Below are positions 1 through 11,583 of a stretch of DNA of 64,000 nucleotides, piece by piece. The stretch's first letter is position 1, and every line of letters starts with the position of its first letter. The notes below the pieces were generated by a model. That model searched no databases and was not told where the DNA came from. It saw only the letters and a program-made list of their open reading frames with translations. The stretch is from Chondrus crispus. Lineage: Eukaryota > Rhodophyta > Florideophyceae > Gigartinales > Gigartinaceae. The translations under genes were made by a program, and so were the position numbers. Location of the stretch: NCBI RefSeq assembly GCF_000350225.1, contig NW_005178993.1, positions 62,001-126,000 of the forward strand, given 5' to 3'.

Positions 1-1
1 T

Positions 2-325
2 CGAGATGGGCGAGGCGACCGGGGCCGACCCCCGTTGCCCCAAGGGGTACAGAACGCCATCCTGTACCTCCAAGACTGGGCGGGTGAGACGCACCCCCAG
101 CCCACGGAAGGAGGCGGAGGGGAGCCCGTTCTCTCCGCCCCTCGAGTATTGCAACGGCCGGACGTTGCAATCCAAGGCCACGAAGTATCCGATTACTTCG
201 TAGAAGATGGCCAGTCGGGGTGGGGAAACCGTCCCCATCCGCGCGGCCAAGGGCCCGTCGACGCGCTAGCTAACGATAGCCAAGCGAATAGCACTGACAG
301 CTCGGGTAGTTCGAAAAACCCGTAA
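2..325 (+). CDS. probable 3' end of gypsy gag (partial)
   Basis: A reading frame is open from the first bases of the window to a TAA at 323-325. It lies directly upstream of pol in another frame, where gag is expected. It is rich in Gly, Ser, Pro and Asp. I see no CCHC zinc knuckle and no conserved gag motif, so the assignment rests on position only. The gap 326-471 before pol holds no recognisable domain. The start is outside the window. Confidence 0.3.
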   Translation, partial: RDGRGDRGRPPLPQGVQNAILYLQDWAGETHPQPTEGGGGEPVLSAPRVLQRPDVAIQGHEVSDYFVEDGQSGWGNRPHPRGQGPVDALANDSQANSTDSSGSSKNP

Positions 326-471
326 AGACGGTTACGTTCCCGCGGTCGCGTGAACCGTCTTGTCAAACCAACCTTGACCCGCCCCTATTTGTCCCCGGCG
401 GGGGAGGGGAATGTTTACCGATATTATTCCCCTCAACCCTGCACAAGCGCACCGAGACACCCGTAAGCTCG

Positions 472-3400
472 GTGCGAAAGGACGAAGACGCTGAGGCAAC
501 CGTGAGCCCGGCGCACATGGAGGAAGGCATTGTGGCAACCGTGAGCCAAGTGCCTAACAAGAAGCGCATCGAACGCGCCAGCGGCCCGACCCAGGGGGAC
601 CCGGGGCCGCCAGAAGAATTCAAGCCGCGTACGAACGCGACTTGTCGCGGGGACGCGGCCGACCGAAGGGCGCCCCGCGACCAAGGCCGAAGGACGCGGA
701 AGAGAAGTCGGAACCGGCGCCGGCGGCTCCGGCGGAACGATCTCGCCGAGCCGGGCGCGCCAAAGCTGGTCGACGGCGTCATTTGCCTTATGAAGTCGAA
801 GATTTACAACGTCCTCGGCTCGATAGCTACGGAGGGAAATGCCTTCAAGCCCCGCACGATCGCCGTTGATACGTGCTCAGGGTACAATCTGGTGAGGAAG
901 GCGGACCTTCCTCCCGATTGGTCGCGGTACGTCATCCGCGACGCGCCACTGCCCCGATTGGCAGGCGCGAATAGCAACCCGCTTAAGCTCTCGGCCGTCG
1001 TACGCCTGGCCGTGCGGTTGAGGAACACGACGTTCCGAATTCCGTTCGTCGTGGCGGACCAGCTCGCCGTGCCGGTCCTCCTTGGTACGGCCTTCATCGA
1101 TACACACGTACGAAGTATCGACATCGAAGCTCAACGGTTGGAGCTCCGCCAAGGTGGCTCCGTTGCCATCGTCGACGGGAAGGGGGAGCCGACTCCCCCA
1201 ACCAGGCGGCACGGACGTCAGACAAGCCGGGCTGACGCACGCGACGAAGCCCCGCAGGCGATCCGAATCGCCCGCTGGGTTACCATTCCCGCGAGGTCGC
1301 AGGCCCGTGTGCGCGTCACCACGGCGGGGAGGGGCCTCGTGTTTATGGAGCCGAAGCCATCACTCCAACACCGACATGGAGTGAGGCTGACGAACGGCGT
1401 CGCCGAGGTCCTGCCGAACCAGACCTTCGACGTCATCGTCGCGAACTTTTCGCGACGGGAAAGGCGGCTTCCGAAACACACCGTTGTGGGATACGCTAAA
1501 CGCAACCCCCTCGCAATCCTGACGCCTGAACGCCGCGTCGCCGAGGGGATCGCGCACGCGCTACACCTCACCGACTTGACCGATCAAGTCGGAACGGCAG
1601 GAGCTGGTCGACCAGGCTCCGCCCAGGGGGCAACCGTTGAGGAGAGAGGAGCCAGTACGGACGGCCGACTGGTGAAGTGCCCGCCGCCGGAAGGGGGCAC
1701 TGCACCCGCCTCTAAAAAGGATCCCGAAAATCCGCCCGAGGATTGGGAAAGAGAAATCGACTTGTCATACGTCGATAGTGACAAGTTCCGGGGCCACGTG
1801 CTCGAGATGCTCCGTAAGCACTCGAGTCTGTGGAGCGGGGCGCTCGGAACGATCCGAGCGACCGAACACCGCATTCCCCTCGAACCGGGTACGAAGCCGA
1901 TACGTTCAATGCCCTACCGAAAGGGGCCGGCTATGCGTGAGATGGTCGCCAAGGAAGTCGACAAAATGTCGAACGCAGGGGTAATCGAACCCGCGAGCAC
2001 CGAGTGGGCGTCTCCCGTGGTGCTCGTACCGAAGAAAGACGGCTCTCTTCGGTTCTGCGTGGACTACCGGCGTCTCAACGCGAAGACTGCAGCGGATTCG
2101 TATCCGCTGCCACGGATGGACGACTGCATCGATTCGCTCGGAGATGCAGCCGTCTTCACGACGTTGGACTGCAATTCCGGTTATTGGCAGATCCCCGTCG
2201 CTCCGGAAGACCGGGACAAGACCACGTTCACTACGCATATGGGAACGTTTCGCCATTTGCGTATGCCGTTCGGGCTAAAAGGGGCACCGGCCACCTTCCA
2301 ACGTGCCCTCGACATCATCCTATCTGGCGTCCGATGGCATATATGCCTCGTCTACCGGGATGATGTCATCGTGTTCTACCGTACGCACGGAGAACACGCG
2401 AAGCATCTCGACACTGTCTTCAGCTTGTTGAGGAGCGCCGGAATCTCCCTCAAGCTCAAGAAGTGTAGCTTCTTCCAACCGAAGGTGCATTACTTGGGGC
2501 ACGTCATTTCCCCAGGTAAGCTGAGCGTCGCCGAAGCGGCGGCGGACGCCTTCAAGACGTTCACGTTTCCGAGGACGTTGACGCAGGTGCGCTCGTACCT
2601 CGGAGCGTGCAACGTCTACCGCCGCTTCGTGAAGGGGTTCGCGAAAATTGCGCGCCCATTAACGGACATGACGCGCAAGGACGCGGACCCCAACTTCGAC
2701 GACCCGACCGAGCTGCAACTTCAAGCGTTCGAAGCGTTGAAGGAGCGGATGATTTCCCCGCCGATCCTAGCATTGCCGCGGTACGGTCGGCCGTACATGA
2801 TCGACACTGATGGTAGTGCCTATCAACTGGGCTGTACGTTGCTCCAGGAACACGAAGGCGCCAACGACTGGCGCCCCGTGGGGTATTGGTCGTACTCACT
2901 GTCCGACAGTGAGCGCAACTACAGCGCTACGGAACGCGAGTGCTTTGCCGTAGTGTGGGCCGTACGCACACTACGGCCGTACATCGAAGGTACCAAGTTC
3001 ACCGTCCGGACGGACCATGATGCCCTCCGATGGCTTATGTCCCTCACGGAGAGCTCCGGAAGGCTTACCCGGTGGCGACTGCGGTTGGCGGAATACGACT
3101 TCACCATCCAGTACCGCCCCGGGCGCGTGCACCAGGTGCCCGATGCCCTGTCACGCCTCGTGTCGCCAAGAGTCACCGACGACCCTCGCCCAGTCGTCGA
3201 GGTGGATGACGACATTCCCACCTTCGATGCCGGTACGACCGTCCGTGACATGTCGGACGAGCTCGCGGACCACGTCTGTACCGCGAGCTGCGATCACAAG
3301 GCCGTCCATGTCTTCGTGACAACAAGGAACCAAGCCGGATCGCGAAGAGGGTCGCGCGTCCGTACGCGCGACGAGCCGAGGGGCGACGACGAGGCCCCCG

Positions 3401-5024
3401 CTCTTGAAAGACCCACCTCGTTCTGGGAGGAGAACGACGAGTTCGACGCTGTCGACATCGAGCGCGCCGGACAACCCGAAGTTGGCGCGCCCGCCTCCAC
3501 GGTCGCCCCTCCGCAGGACGACCTTCCGGCCCCTCTTACTCTAGAGGAGATAGCCGAAGAGCAACGCGTGGATGACTTCTGCCAGACCGTACTGGCACGA
3601 CAGTCAGAGTCCAGGGACTCCGCGTTCTTCGAAGACCACCACGGGGTGCTCAAACGGAGACACCCCTTCGACCCTGACATCGTGCAGGTCGTGGTGCCAC
3701 GGACGCTACGGGCTCGGCTTCTCCAGCTCTGCCACACACCAACCATCGCAGGGCACCCGGGCCAGAACCGTATGTACTTCGCGCTCCGTCGCGAGTACTA
3801 CTGGCCCCATCTCGCTGCAGATGTCGCAGCTACGGTGCCAGGGTGCCGAACATGCGCGATGAACCGTGTTAAGTTGCGGAAACACCTCAACCGTTTGAAG
3901 TTGTTTCCGGCAACACGGCCGCTTGAGAGCCTCGCCATCGACATCTTGGGACCGCTACCCAAGACGAAGGCCGGGAAACGGTTCCTTCTCGTAATTACGG
4001 ATCGTTTCACCAAGCTGACTCAAGTTGTGGCACTGCGGACCGTAACCGCGTACACGGTAGCCGTCGCGTTCTGCGACGCGTGGGTATTTAAATACGGCGT
4101 CCCACGCTCGCTACTGTCGGATAACGGACCGCAGTTTAACGCGAAGTTCTTCCACAGCACGTGCCGTGTCCTGGGGGTGACGAACTTGTACACTTCGGCG
4201 TACCACCCCAGACGAACGGGCAGGTCGAGCGATACAACCGGACGATCGCTTCGATGTTACGGAATTACGTCGGCGAACATCAGGACGACTGGGACGTGTA
4301 CGTGGGGCCGCTCACGTACGCGTACAACTCCCACGTACATCGTACGACGAGTACCACGCCCTTCGAGCTCGTCCTCAGCCGACCCCCGCCGGAGTTCTCT
4401 CTACGTAGAGTCGACGGTGACGCGCCCCCGTCCGACAGGGGCAGCGCGCGCGCTGAGTTCCTCAAGACGTTGGACGACACGATCCAGAAGGCGTACGGGA
4501 GCCTGCGCCGGACGCAGGCTCGGTACAAGCGCGACTTCGATAAGCGCGTCAGACGGTTCAACGCACGTATCAAGCCAGGTAATTACGTCTACCTGAACCC
4601 CACCGATGGGGCAAAGACGTCTAACAAGCTCGCGTCGCCCGCCGTTGGGCCATACCGCGTACTCGCCAACGACCGGCGAACCATCACGATCGATCGTGAT
4701 GGTGTCACCGAGCGCGTCTCCGCAGACCGCTGCGTGTACGCGCCACCACCGACGGGCGCGCCACGGGCGAGTACGACAGCCCCAAGCGACCTTGCCGACA
4801 AGGTCACCGAGGGCACGCAGTATGCCGTGGAACGATTACTCCGGCATCGAGCCATGGAGGACGGAACAATCGAGTTCCTCATCAAGTGGGCGGATTACGA
4901 CACGCCCACATGGACCGCCCGGACTCACGTTCCGGAGGAGTTGGTGTCTCGTTACGCCCAACGCCTCCGGAGACGCACCGGCAGGAACCTCACGTCTGAC
5001 GTGAACGCGGACGTTCACGCTTGA
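472..5024 (+). pseudogene. pol: gypsy pol polyprotein with chromodomain, frameshifted
   Basis: Domains in order: an aspartic protease-like segment with DTCSG (Asp codon 868-870; the usual core is D-S/T-G); reverse transcriptase with VDYRRLN, LDCNSGYWQIP and a YRDD box at 2353-2364 (the x of YxDD is normally hydrophobic); RNase H with DTDGSAYQLGC and TDHDALRWL; integrase with an HHCC finger (about 3732-3860) and the first two acidic residues in LAIDILGP and LSDNGPQF. At 4206-4209 a C run shifts the frame. The remainder, with GQVERYNRTI (catalytic Glu), a GPYRV module and a C-terminal chromodomain (about 4819-4962, VERLL and FLIKWADYD), continues in the frame ending at TGA 5022-5024. The 472 start is only the frame opening; the first ATG in frame is near 517. 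A one-base deletion is the simplest explanation of the shift. Confidence 0.85.
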
Positions 5025-5032
5025 GAGGGGGG
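5002..5032 (+). repeat. direct repeat, copy 1: pol 3' end plus purine tract
   Basis: The last codons of pol, its stop and the purine tract that follows match 11550-11580 at 27 of 31 positions. In a normal gypsy element the LTR would start right after this tract; here unrelated sequence follows instead. Confidence 0.65.
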
Positions 5033-5897
5033 CCCTCAACCGCTTCGTTACGGTTGACGTGAGAACCGCACAGAAGTCAAGCCGTATTTGACTCCCAAAA
5101 CCCAAGAACGCACGACGTAAAGGCGAGGCAGTACGGACTGCTAGCAAGGATCTCGACCCCGCAGTGACCGACGATACGAGGACGCAGAGCTCGAAGGGGA
5201 GTCGAATACCCCTTCCGGAGCTGAAAGGTCGGACATCCCCCCCCGAACAGGGTCACCGGACGTTCCGTTAAGTCCGATCATCGCGGCGAGGGGAGGTCCA
5301 ACGACTGAGGCAACCCCAACGGAATCACGGGACCCCTTGGAATAATAGTGGAGAGGAGCTGAAACGCGGGGCGTAGAGACCGAGAGTCACTGTGGCTCGT
5401 GAGGATGGGGGTCCCAGATGAGACAACGAGCAGCTCCGCCAACGGCTAATACGCGAAAATTGGGGCAAGGAGAAAACTACACTGTCATACCCCCGACCCG
5501 GTCTCGACAGCACTACCGGCGGATGAGGTGTGAAAAAATGAGAAGAAATGGGGACACTTGTCGTACAGTGCCGCAACCCCACGCAGCGCCCCGCTCGCTC
5601 GGTGTCAATCCGCCACCCCGGGAATGGAAAAATTAACGGAAAATTAATCGAAAAAAGGGGCAACTCACGTGAGCGAACGTACGCACGTCGGCATACGAGA
5701 CACGCAATGCCCCGCGGGATACTGTACGAATCACCACCGCCGCCTGTTGCGCCTAATGAAGTGACGACTTCATAGTGGTAGAACGCTGTGCAACACCTCG
5801 ACTCGGCTCGTTGCGCACCGACACCGCGCACAACCCCTGGGCCGACCGCAATACCGCTCAGGAAGCCTGTTGGACACCGGCCTTCTTTCCCCGCTCC

Positions 5898-6503
5898 GCG
5901 CGTCTTGCGCGTCCGCGCCCTCGCCCTCGAAGGGCGAGGGGCGCCAAGAAGGAGACGCGTGTTGCGCGTCCGCGCCCTCGCCCTCGAAGGGCGAGGGGCG
6001 CCAAGAAGGAGACGCGTGTTGCGCGTCCGCGCCCTCGCCCTCGAAGAGCGAGGGGCGCCAAGAAGGAGACGCGTGTTGCGCGTCCGCGCCCTCGCCCCCG
6101 AAGGGCGAGGGGCGCGAGGCATAAGACGGAAACCCCAACGCTGCGCCCTCGCCACCACCAAATGGCGGCGCCAAGAAGGAGACGCGTGTTGCGCGTCCGC
6201 GCCCTCGCCCTCGAAGGGGGAGGGGCGCCAAGAAGGAGACGCGTGTTGCGCGTCCGCGCCCTCGCCCTCGAAGGGGGAGGGGCGCCAAGAAGGAGACGCG
6301 TGTTGCGCGTCCGCGCCCTCGCCCTCGAAGGGCGAGGGGCGCCAAGAAGGAGACGCGTGTTGCGCGTCCGCGCCCTCGCCCTCGAAGGGCGAGGGGCGCC
6401 AAGAAGGAGACGCGTCTTGCGCGTCCGCGCCCTCGCCCCCGAAGGGCGAGGGGCGCGAGGCATAAGACGGAAACCCCAACGCTGCGCCCTCGCCACCAAA
6501 TGG
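5898..6503. repeat. 57-bp hairpin tandem array in two blocks with a shared spacer
   Basis: A GC-rich 57-bp unit is repeated about four times (5898-6108) and about five times (6172-6452). Each block ends in the same spacer of about 50 bp (near 6109-6160 and 6453-6503), giving a higher-order repeat. Each unit contains an inverted repeat, CCCTCGCCCT-CGA-AGGGCGAGGG, able to form a 10-bp stem with a 3-nt loop. The unit is a multiple of three and lacks stops, so long ORFs appear in several frames on both strands; I regard those as artefacts. The array lies in the extra block of the gypsy element, between pol and the antisense ORF. Confidence 0.9.
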
Positions 6504-7284
6504 CAAGGGGCTCCCGATCGTTCTTCGCCCCTTTCTCCTCCGCGTCTGGGAGAGAAAGAGCGGGGCACCAAGGAACAAGGAAGACGAGGAGCCAAATGCG
6601 TTGAGCACTGTTTCGAAAAACGAGCCGCGGTGAGCCCGCTGCGCAGGCGGAAAAGAAATGGCTCGCCGGAAGCTATACGCGGGCAGAAGAAAAGGAGGGC
6701 AACAGGCCTCTGGAGTCCCGAGACAGGGAGGGGGATGAGCGAGTCCGTCCCTCGCCAGGGCAAGTCAGGTAGGAACCCCTGAGGAACAGCACCGTGCGCA
6801 TCCCGCTGTCGTACAGGGCGCTTGCACGCCGTGTGCAAGAGGAGGAGTTCAGCTCGCCAGTCTACGACCACAGACACGCACCGCGCTCCCCAACCCCGCG
6901 CCGCCTCGCGCTCTACTGCTCCATGCCCCTGTCGGCCCGCCCCGACGACCACGGTGAGCAACCAGTATAACGCTTCGCGGCCCGCGCAGTGCTGTCAGGG
7001 CACACGCGACGAGGCGGCCTCGGCTTCACGACCCACCTCCCCGTCATGCCCATCACGGGCAGGACCTGGAGAGCCCTCAAACAACCTGTCGACCCCAGCT
7101 TGGCCACGGAGGATACCAACGCGCGAAGGGTAATGGGAAGAAGAGGACCGACGCAAAGAACACGTAACCAGGAAAGCAATTTTACTGTGACCCGGCGACG
7201 AGTCATCCCCCTTCCCCCTTTTTTCCATTGTCTGGTTGACGGAGGGGTGAAGGGTCCCGCGCGGTCAACGACCAGACCGCGCGG

Positions 7285-9564
7285 TCAGCCGCTCGCGTCG
7301 TTCGAGGGCACGCGGGCCCCTGACCCACGGTTGTTCGGAGGACAGTACCCCGGGTGCCGGGGCAATTCGGCGTCCATGTCCGCCAAGGAGGGCATTGTGA
7401 CACGAGTCATACTCTCACCGCTCGCCCAGTTTCGGGACGGGCGAGGGTCAGACCCGTACGTGTCACGGATGGTAGAGGTAGCAGGGCCGTGAGGAACGCC
7501 ACCAGCTGGCAGGGGCGCCGACTGAGCCAAACGCAAGCGGTCGCGCTCGCACCGGTAGCGTTCGCGATCGTACACCGCCCGCTCGTAGGCCGCGGCTTGG
7601 CGCTCGGACGCCTCGCGCACGGACCCTAGCTCCCGGTTCACCGGCTGCAGTTCCGCAGAGCGCGTTGCCAGGTCGTCACGTAGACCGCGCGCTTCATCAC
7701 TCCGAGTGAGGAACCATTCAGCCAGAGTATCCACCAACCCGCCTACGGTCCAAGTTCGCCGGCTGGCAACGCCTAACGCTAGCACTACCTTGGGGGCGAC
7801 CATCAGCTCCTCGTGGGGGAGCACCAGCTCACGTATGCGGCGCCCCCGGGGCGCGCCCTGCCTCACCGCGTCGAGTGGTGGGACGGGGAGGACAGCGTCT
7901 GAAGGGACAGGACCACCTGCGGGGTCGTGATCGGCACCCCGCGTCGGTCGAGAGGGGTACAGGGCGACACCAACGGAGTCTCCGCCCACGGCGTCGAGGT
8001 CCCGGTAGCGCTTCCGACGCCCACGCCGGTGTTCGGAACCAACCCCTCCCCTCCTTTCCCCGTTACTGACGGCCGGGGGCACGGGACGGGGACGCGCGGC
8101 GAAGGCGTACATGGTTGGTTCGTACGTCAGGAAGGAGCTACGGGCGCCTGTGGTATAGTCCATCCACGAACGGTGGTTCAGAGGACTGACCTCTCCGACC
8201 CGGCCCATGAGGCTAATGGCATGGCTGAACGTCCACGGGACGTGAGCAGAGCCGACGTCGGATGGATGCAGTGCGACGTCGGGAAGGCCCGACGCGACGC
8301 GCCCCACGAACGTGACCGTGGGGACGGGCTGCACGAACGCACGCTTGTTCATACACACCTCCGACATGAAAGCGCAGCACACGGACCAGGCCCACTCGCG
8401 CTCATAGTTGTACGCGAGCCGTGGGTGGGCTGGGTGCTGTGGATCGGCGCACGCGATGCCAAAATGTTTCAGAATGGGAGGCAGCAATGGGTGTACCCCC
8501 AACGACGGAAAGCTCTCCTGCACGACCAAGGGGAGAGCGGGAAAATCACCAACCGACAACCCGGACGCGAAGGCGGCAGATGGGACGACACGACCGTCCG
8601 CCTCGTTCTCTCCCCTGTAGGCGGACCAGTCGTGGTGAGCGAAACCCACGGCGTATAGCCGCATCAAGGAACACGAGGACTTCTGTAGAGCCACGAGGGG
8701 CTTGGTGAAGGCGTAGGGGCGGGGCGAGACGTACAGTCCCGCCACCTCTGACAGCACGAAGCGTCGGGGGTCTACCTGCACCGACCTGGCCAGGAGCGCC
8801 CCCATACGATCAACGTAGATGACCTCCGCCACGCTGTACGCGAATGTACGGTCGCCCGGCAGCTCGTCCGGGAGCTGGTAGCCGACCCCGCCGCCTTCGG
8901 CCAGTAAGCGGTAAAGGGCCGAAGATGCTTCTTCCAGGCCGCCCGTCTCGTACACCTTAAACACGCGGGCGAGATCGGGTCGAAGCCACCCGCACGAGAT
9001 CACCTCCGCCACGGTGATCCCGGAACGGCCCCGGCGTGACCAAGGGTACTGCAGCTCGTCGACAGAGAGCAGTGGGACATCGGAAGACGGAACCCCGAAC
9101 CACTGCGTGGCTGAGGCCACCTCCCCCTCCCGACCGGAGGAAGAGGGGTGAGGTACGGAGGTACGACGGCCGAAGGATGCACCGTCGGGAACACGAGCCG
9201 CCCCCACCGCCGCGGGGGCGGCAGAGCTGCGCGCGACGCCCGGATGCGCAACGGGAAGGACGACGGCCGCTGGGGTCGGTTGGGCAGCCGGACGGAACGC
9301 GATGACCGGTTTGGGTGGCCCCACGGGAGGAGCCACCAGCTCCACGGAGACGGTCGTGGAGCGGGAACGGGACTTCTGGAAAGCCGGAGGAGCCGGCGGG
9401 GTCGGACGGGTCAGAGCGATGTTCTCCCCTTGCGATCCAGGGGACGCGCTCGATGACCCGACCCCGCGCGGCAAAGGAATCGCGACGACGGACGCTCCCG
9501 CCGCCACGGGGTTGCCACCGCCAGCGGGCGGCGGCGGAGGAGGAAGAGAGGTCGAGTCGGCCAT
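7285..9564 (-). CDS. antisense ORF of the gypsy element, unknown protein (759 aa)
   Basis: An uninterrupted 759-codon frame runs opposite to pol, between the 57-bp array and the 3' LTR. It has protein-like features: a Pro/Ala/Ser-rich N-terminus (about 1-150, with a proline run near residue 8), a middle region (about 165-480) with regular Trp, Tyr, Phe and Cys, a basic patch (RRGRRKRYRD, near 505), and a Leu/Glu/Arg-rich segment near 630-690 that looks like a coiled coil. I recognise no domain. Antisense ORFs between pol and the 3' LTR are known in some plant Ty3/gypsy lineages (for example Grande and RIRE2), but I see no clear similarity to those. The region is GC-rich, which lengthens chance ORFs, so coding status needs comparison with other copies. 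The plus-strand frame at 9302-10411 partly mirrors it. Confidence 0.55.
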   Translation of the reverse strand: MADSTSLPPPPPPAGGGNPVAAGASVVAIPLPRGVGSSSASPGSQGENIALTRPTPPAPPAFQKSRSRSTTVSVELVAPPVGPPKPVIAFRPAAQPTPAAVVLPVAHPGVARSSAAPAAVGAARVPDGASFGRRTSVPHPSSSGREGEVASATQWFGVPSSDVPLLSVDELQYPWSRRGRSGITVAEVISCGWLRPDLARVFKVYETGGLEEASSALYRLLAEGGGVGYQLPDELPGDRTFAYSVAEVIYVDRMGALLARSVQVDPRRFVLSEVAGLYVSPRPYAFTKPLVALQKSSCSLMRLYAVGFAHHDWSAYRGENEADGRVVPSAAFASGLSVGDFPALPLVVQESFPSLGVHPLLPPILKHFGIACADPQHPAHPRLAYNYEREWAWSVCCAFMSEVCMNKRAFVQPVPTVTFVGRVASGLPDVALHPSDVGSAHVPWTFSHAISLMGRVGEVSPLNHRSWMDYTTGARSSFLTYEPTMYAFAARPRPVPPAVSNGERRGGVGSEHRRGRRKRYRDLDAVGGDSVGVALYPSRPTRGADHDPAGGPVPSDAVLPVPPLDAVRQGAPRGRRIRELVLPHEELMVAPKVVLALGVASRRTWTVGGLVDTLAEWFLTRSDEARGLRDDLATRSAELQPVNRELGSVREASERQAAAYERAVYDRERYRCERDRLRLAQSAPLPAGGVPHGPATSTIRDTYGSDPRPSRNWASGESMTRVTMPSLADMDAELPRHPGYCPPNNRGSGARVPSNDASG

Positions 9565-11570
9565 AATAGGACGGCCGATGGCACGGAGCAGAGATGATCG
9601 GTCGGGACTGTCGGGGAAGGACTGGGACAGCGCAAAGTGGAACCGGAGTTTGTCTACCGTCGGCGGTGCTGGTGAGGGTTCAGGGAGCGAAGGACGAGAG
9701 CTCTACAAGCCACCTCAGGAAACGGCGGAACACGAGCCCGACGTGCGCCAACCGTCATTCTGCAGCATACCCTACAACGTACGCACAGTGCGCTCGCCCG
9801 GTGTAAGAACCGCCACGTATGCCGCCCCGCCGACGAGGGTCGAGTGCGAAACGCCACCACGCCGGCACGTGGCCCGCATGGTACCCCGAGCCGTGCTCCA
9901 TCCCAAGAGGCCCGCCGCAAACCGACCCCCTCCTACTTCGAGCACGCGCGCCGCCGTCGACGGCAGGGATCGCGTGCCGCCTCCGCAGCAATGGCGTGCC
10001 TCCACGAAGGGGGGAAGAATGAGACCTCGCACCGCAAGCGGAAAATCACGGCTCCCGAGACCGACGCGCGGCGCGAACGCGGGAAAGGAGCGACGAAAAG
10101 AAGGTGTCGAAACCCGGCGTACGCGAGCAACCCCGGGCAGCGACACGGAAAGCGTGCACGACGGACAAGAAGGACCTCGGGCAATCACGTCGTACCCCCT
10201 AGGCCCACCCCATCGGATGGGGTGGGACGATCAGAGAATAGCCAACAATAACACGCGCATAGCCCGCCACCGCCGCCTCGATCGCCCTCGCAGCACAGCG
10301 TGCTCTCGCGCCGCCCCTCTCTGCGTGCGCGCGGGCGCGCAACGCAGCTACCGCCGCTGTTGTTGCCTCACGCAGGCGCGCACACGCGCATCACCAGCTA
10401 ATGCCACATGACTGCTGCTTCCCCCATGCAGGCGTGCTCACGCGGAGCGACCGCCGTCCATGTACGCCGCGCGCCCGTCTAGTCTAGGGGGCATATGGAC
10501 GAGAAGCTGATGCGAGGGATCGCCAATCCGCGGAGGAGAGCATTTTACTACGAGGAGGGTACAATACCTGAGCACCTGAGGGGCTTTTCTCCTTGGAATA
10601 TAACGCTCCCATTGGGGATCACGCCAATCGCGCTATTGACGAGGACATCGGACCCCCGCTAAAGGTCGCCTCTACGACTGATACCCAGGAAACCCCTGCC
10701 CTCACGGAATTCGGTTTAGAATAACAGTGCGATGCACTGATGATTCGCGCAGAGAAGTTTCGGGCCAGTAGGGAGAAAGTAGAGATGCTATGCTGCGCGA
10801 ACAGGGGTCCAACTACCGAGGTCTGGGCACCAGACGAAAACGGTTCGCCAACCTCCTTCCGCGATTAGTTTCAGGGTCACCGAGCCGCACGGCACCTGGA
10901 GTTGGCCCTGAAGTACGAGATGGGGGTTGAGGGGAGACAGAAGAGAAAGGGGGATGCTCCCGCCTTGAGGAGCCAATTGGTGAAGAAAAGAAGGAAACCG
11001 GTCGATCACCACCGACACGTAGGAGGAATACAGAAGAGGAATTTAAGCGTCGCCATCAACGTGTACCATGACCTCTACACGGGCGATTTTTCGGGGCTGA
11101 AGAGAGACACTGTGGGGCAAAGGGGGTGAGACGGCGCGTATGACGGATTGGGAAGGGGAAGGACGGACAAAGGGAACGGAGGAGTGACGACGACGCCACC
11201 GGGACAAAAGCAGAAAGACGGAGAGGAGAGGTTTCTCGATACGGCTGAGATGTGTGAGGCCGATGGAGCGGATGTGCCTCCAATACAGGACTGGGAGGCC
11301 CGCACAGAGGCGTTGCTATGGTCAAGAAAAGAGACATGGGATGAGGGTGACCTACCGCCCGGAACGCTCTCGACGGATGCATCGAGATGCCCGCGTGAGA
11401 ATGAAGGCCGCAGAGTCTGAGGTCGCCGAGATTCGGCGTTTGGAGGTCGTCAACGAAAGAAGCGCGTGGGAGACCGGTGTTACGGAGGGACGAAGGAGCC
11501 TACGTCCCTGGAAGGGGGGGCACAATACGGTCGGCTCTACAAGCACATGTGGACGCGGACGTCCACACTT
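9565..11570. other. non-coding or unrecognised part of the gypsy extra block
   Basis: This is the stretch upstream of the antisense ORF and before the polypurine tract. It contains short unconvincing frames on both strands and a perfect inverted repeat at 10204-10226 (11-bp arms, 1-nt spacer). It would include any promoter of the antisense ORF, but I can identify none. Its last 30 bases resemble the end of pol (see the direct repeat 5002-5032 versus 11550-11580). Confidence 0.6.
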
Positions 11571-11583
11571 GAGGGGGGGGCCA
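11550..11583 (+). repeat. direct repeat, copy 2, with polypurine tract of the 3' LTR
   Basis: This is the second copy of the pol-end sequence. It ends in a G-rich tract (11571-11580) followed by CCA and then the TG of the LTR at 11584, the position and composition of a plus-strand primer tract. The two copies bracket the 6.5-kb extra block. Confidence 0.65.

Noticed and set aside
4161..4250. Programmed frameshift in pol
   Set aside because: It falls inside the integrase core, not at a gag/pol or PR/RT junction, so a mutation or a sequencing error in a C run is likelier.
5898..6465. CRISPR-like array
   Set aside because: Units are contiguous, with no unique spacers, in a eukaryotic retroelement.
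5325..6961. Long ORFs in several frames across the 57-bp array
   Set aside because: The unit is a multiple of three without stops, so every frame stays open. Repetitive content gives no evidence of coding.
9302..10411. 369-codon plus-strand ORF
   Set aside because: It overlaps the antisense ORF, has low-complexity Arg/Pro-rich content and no motif; probably a shadow in GC-rich DNA.
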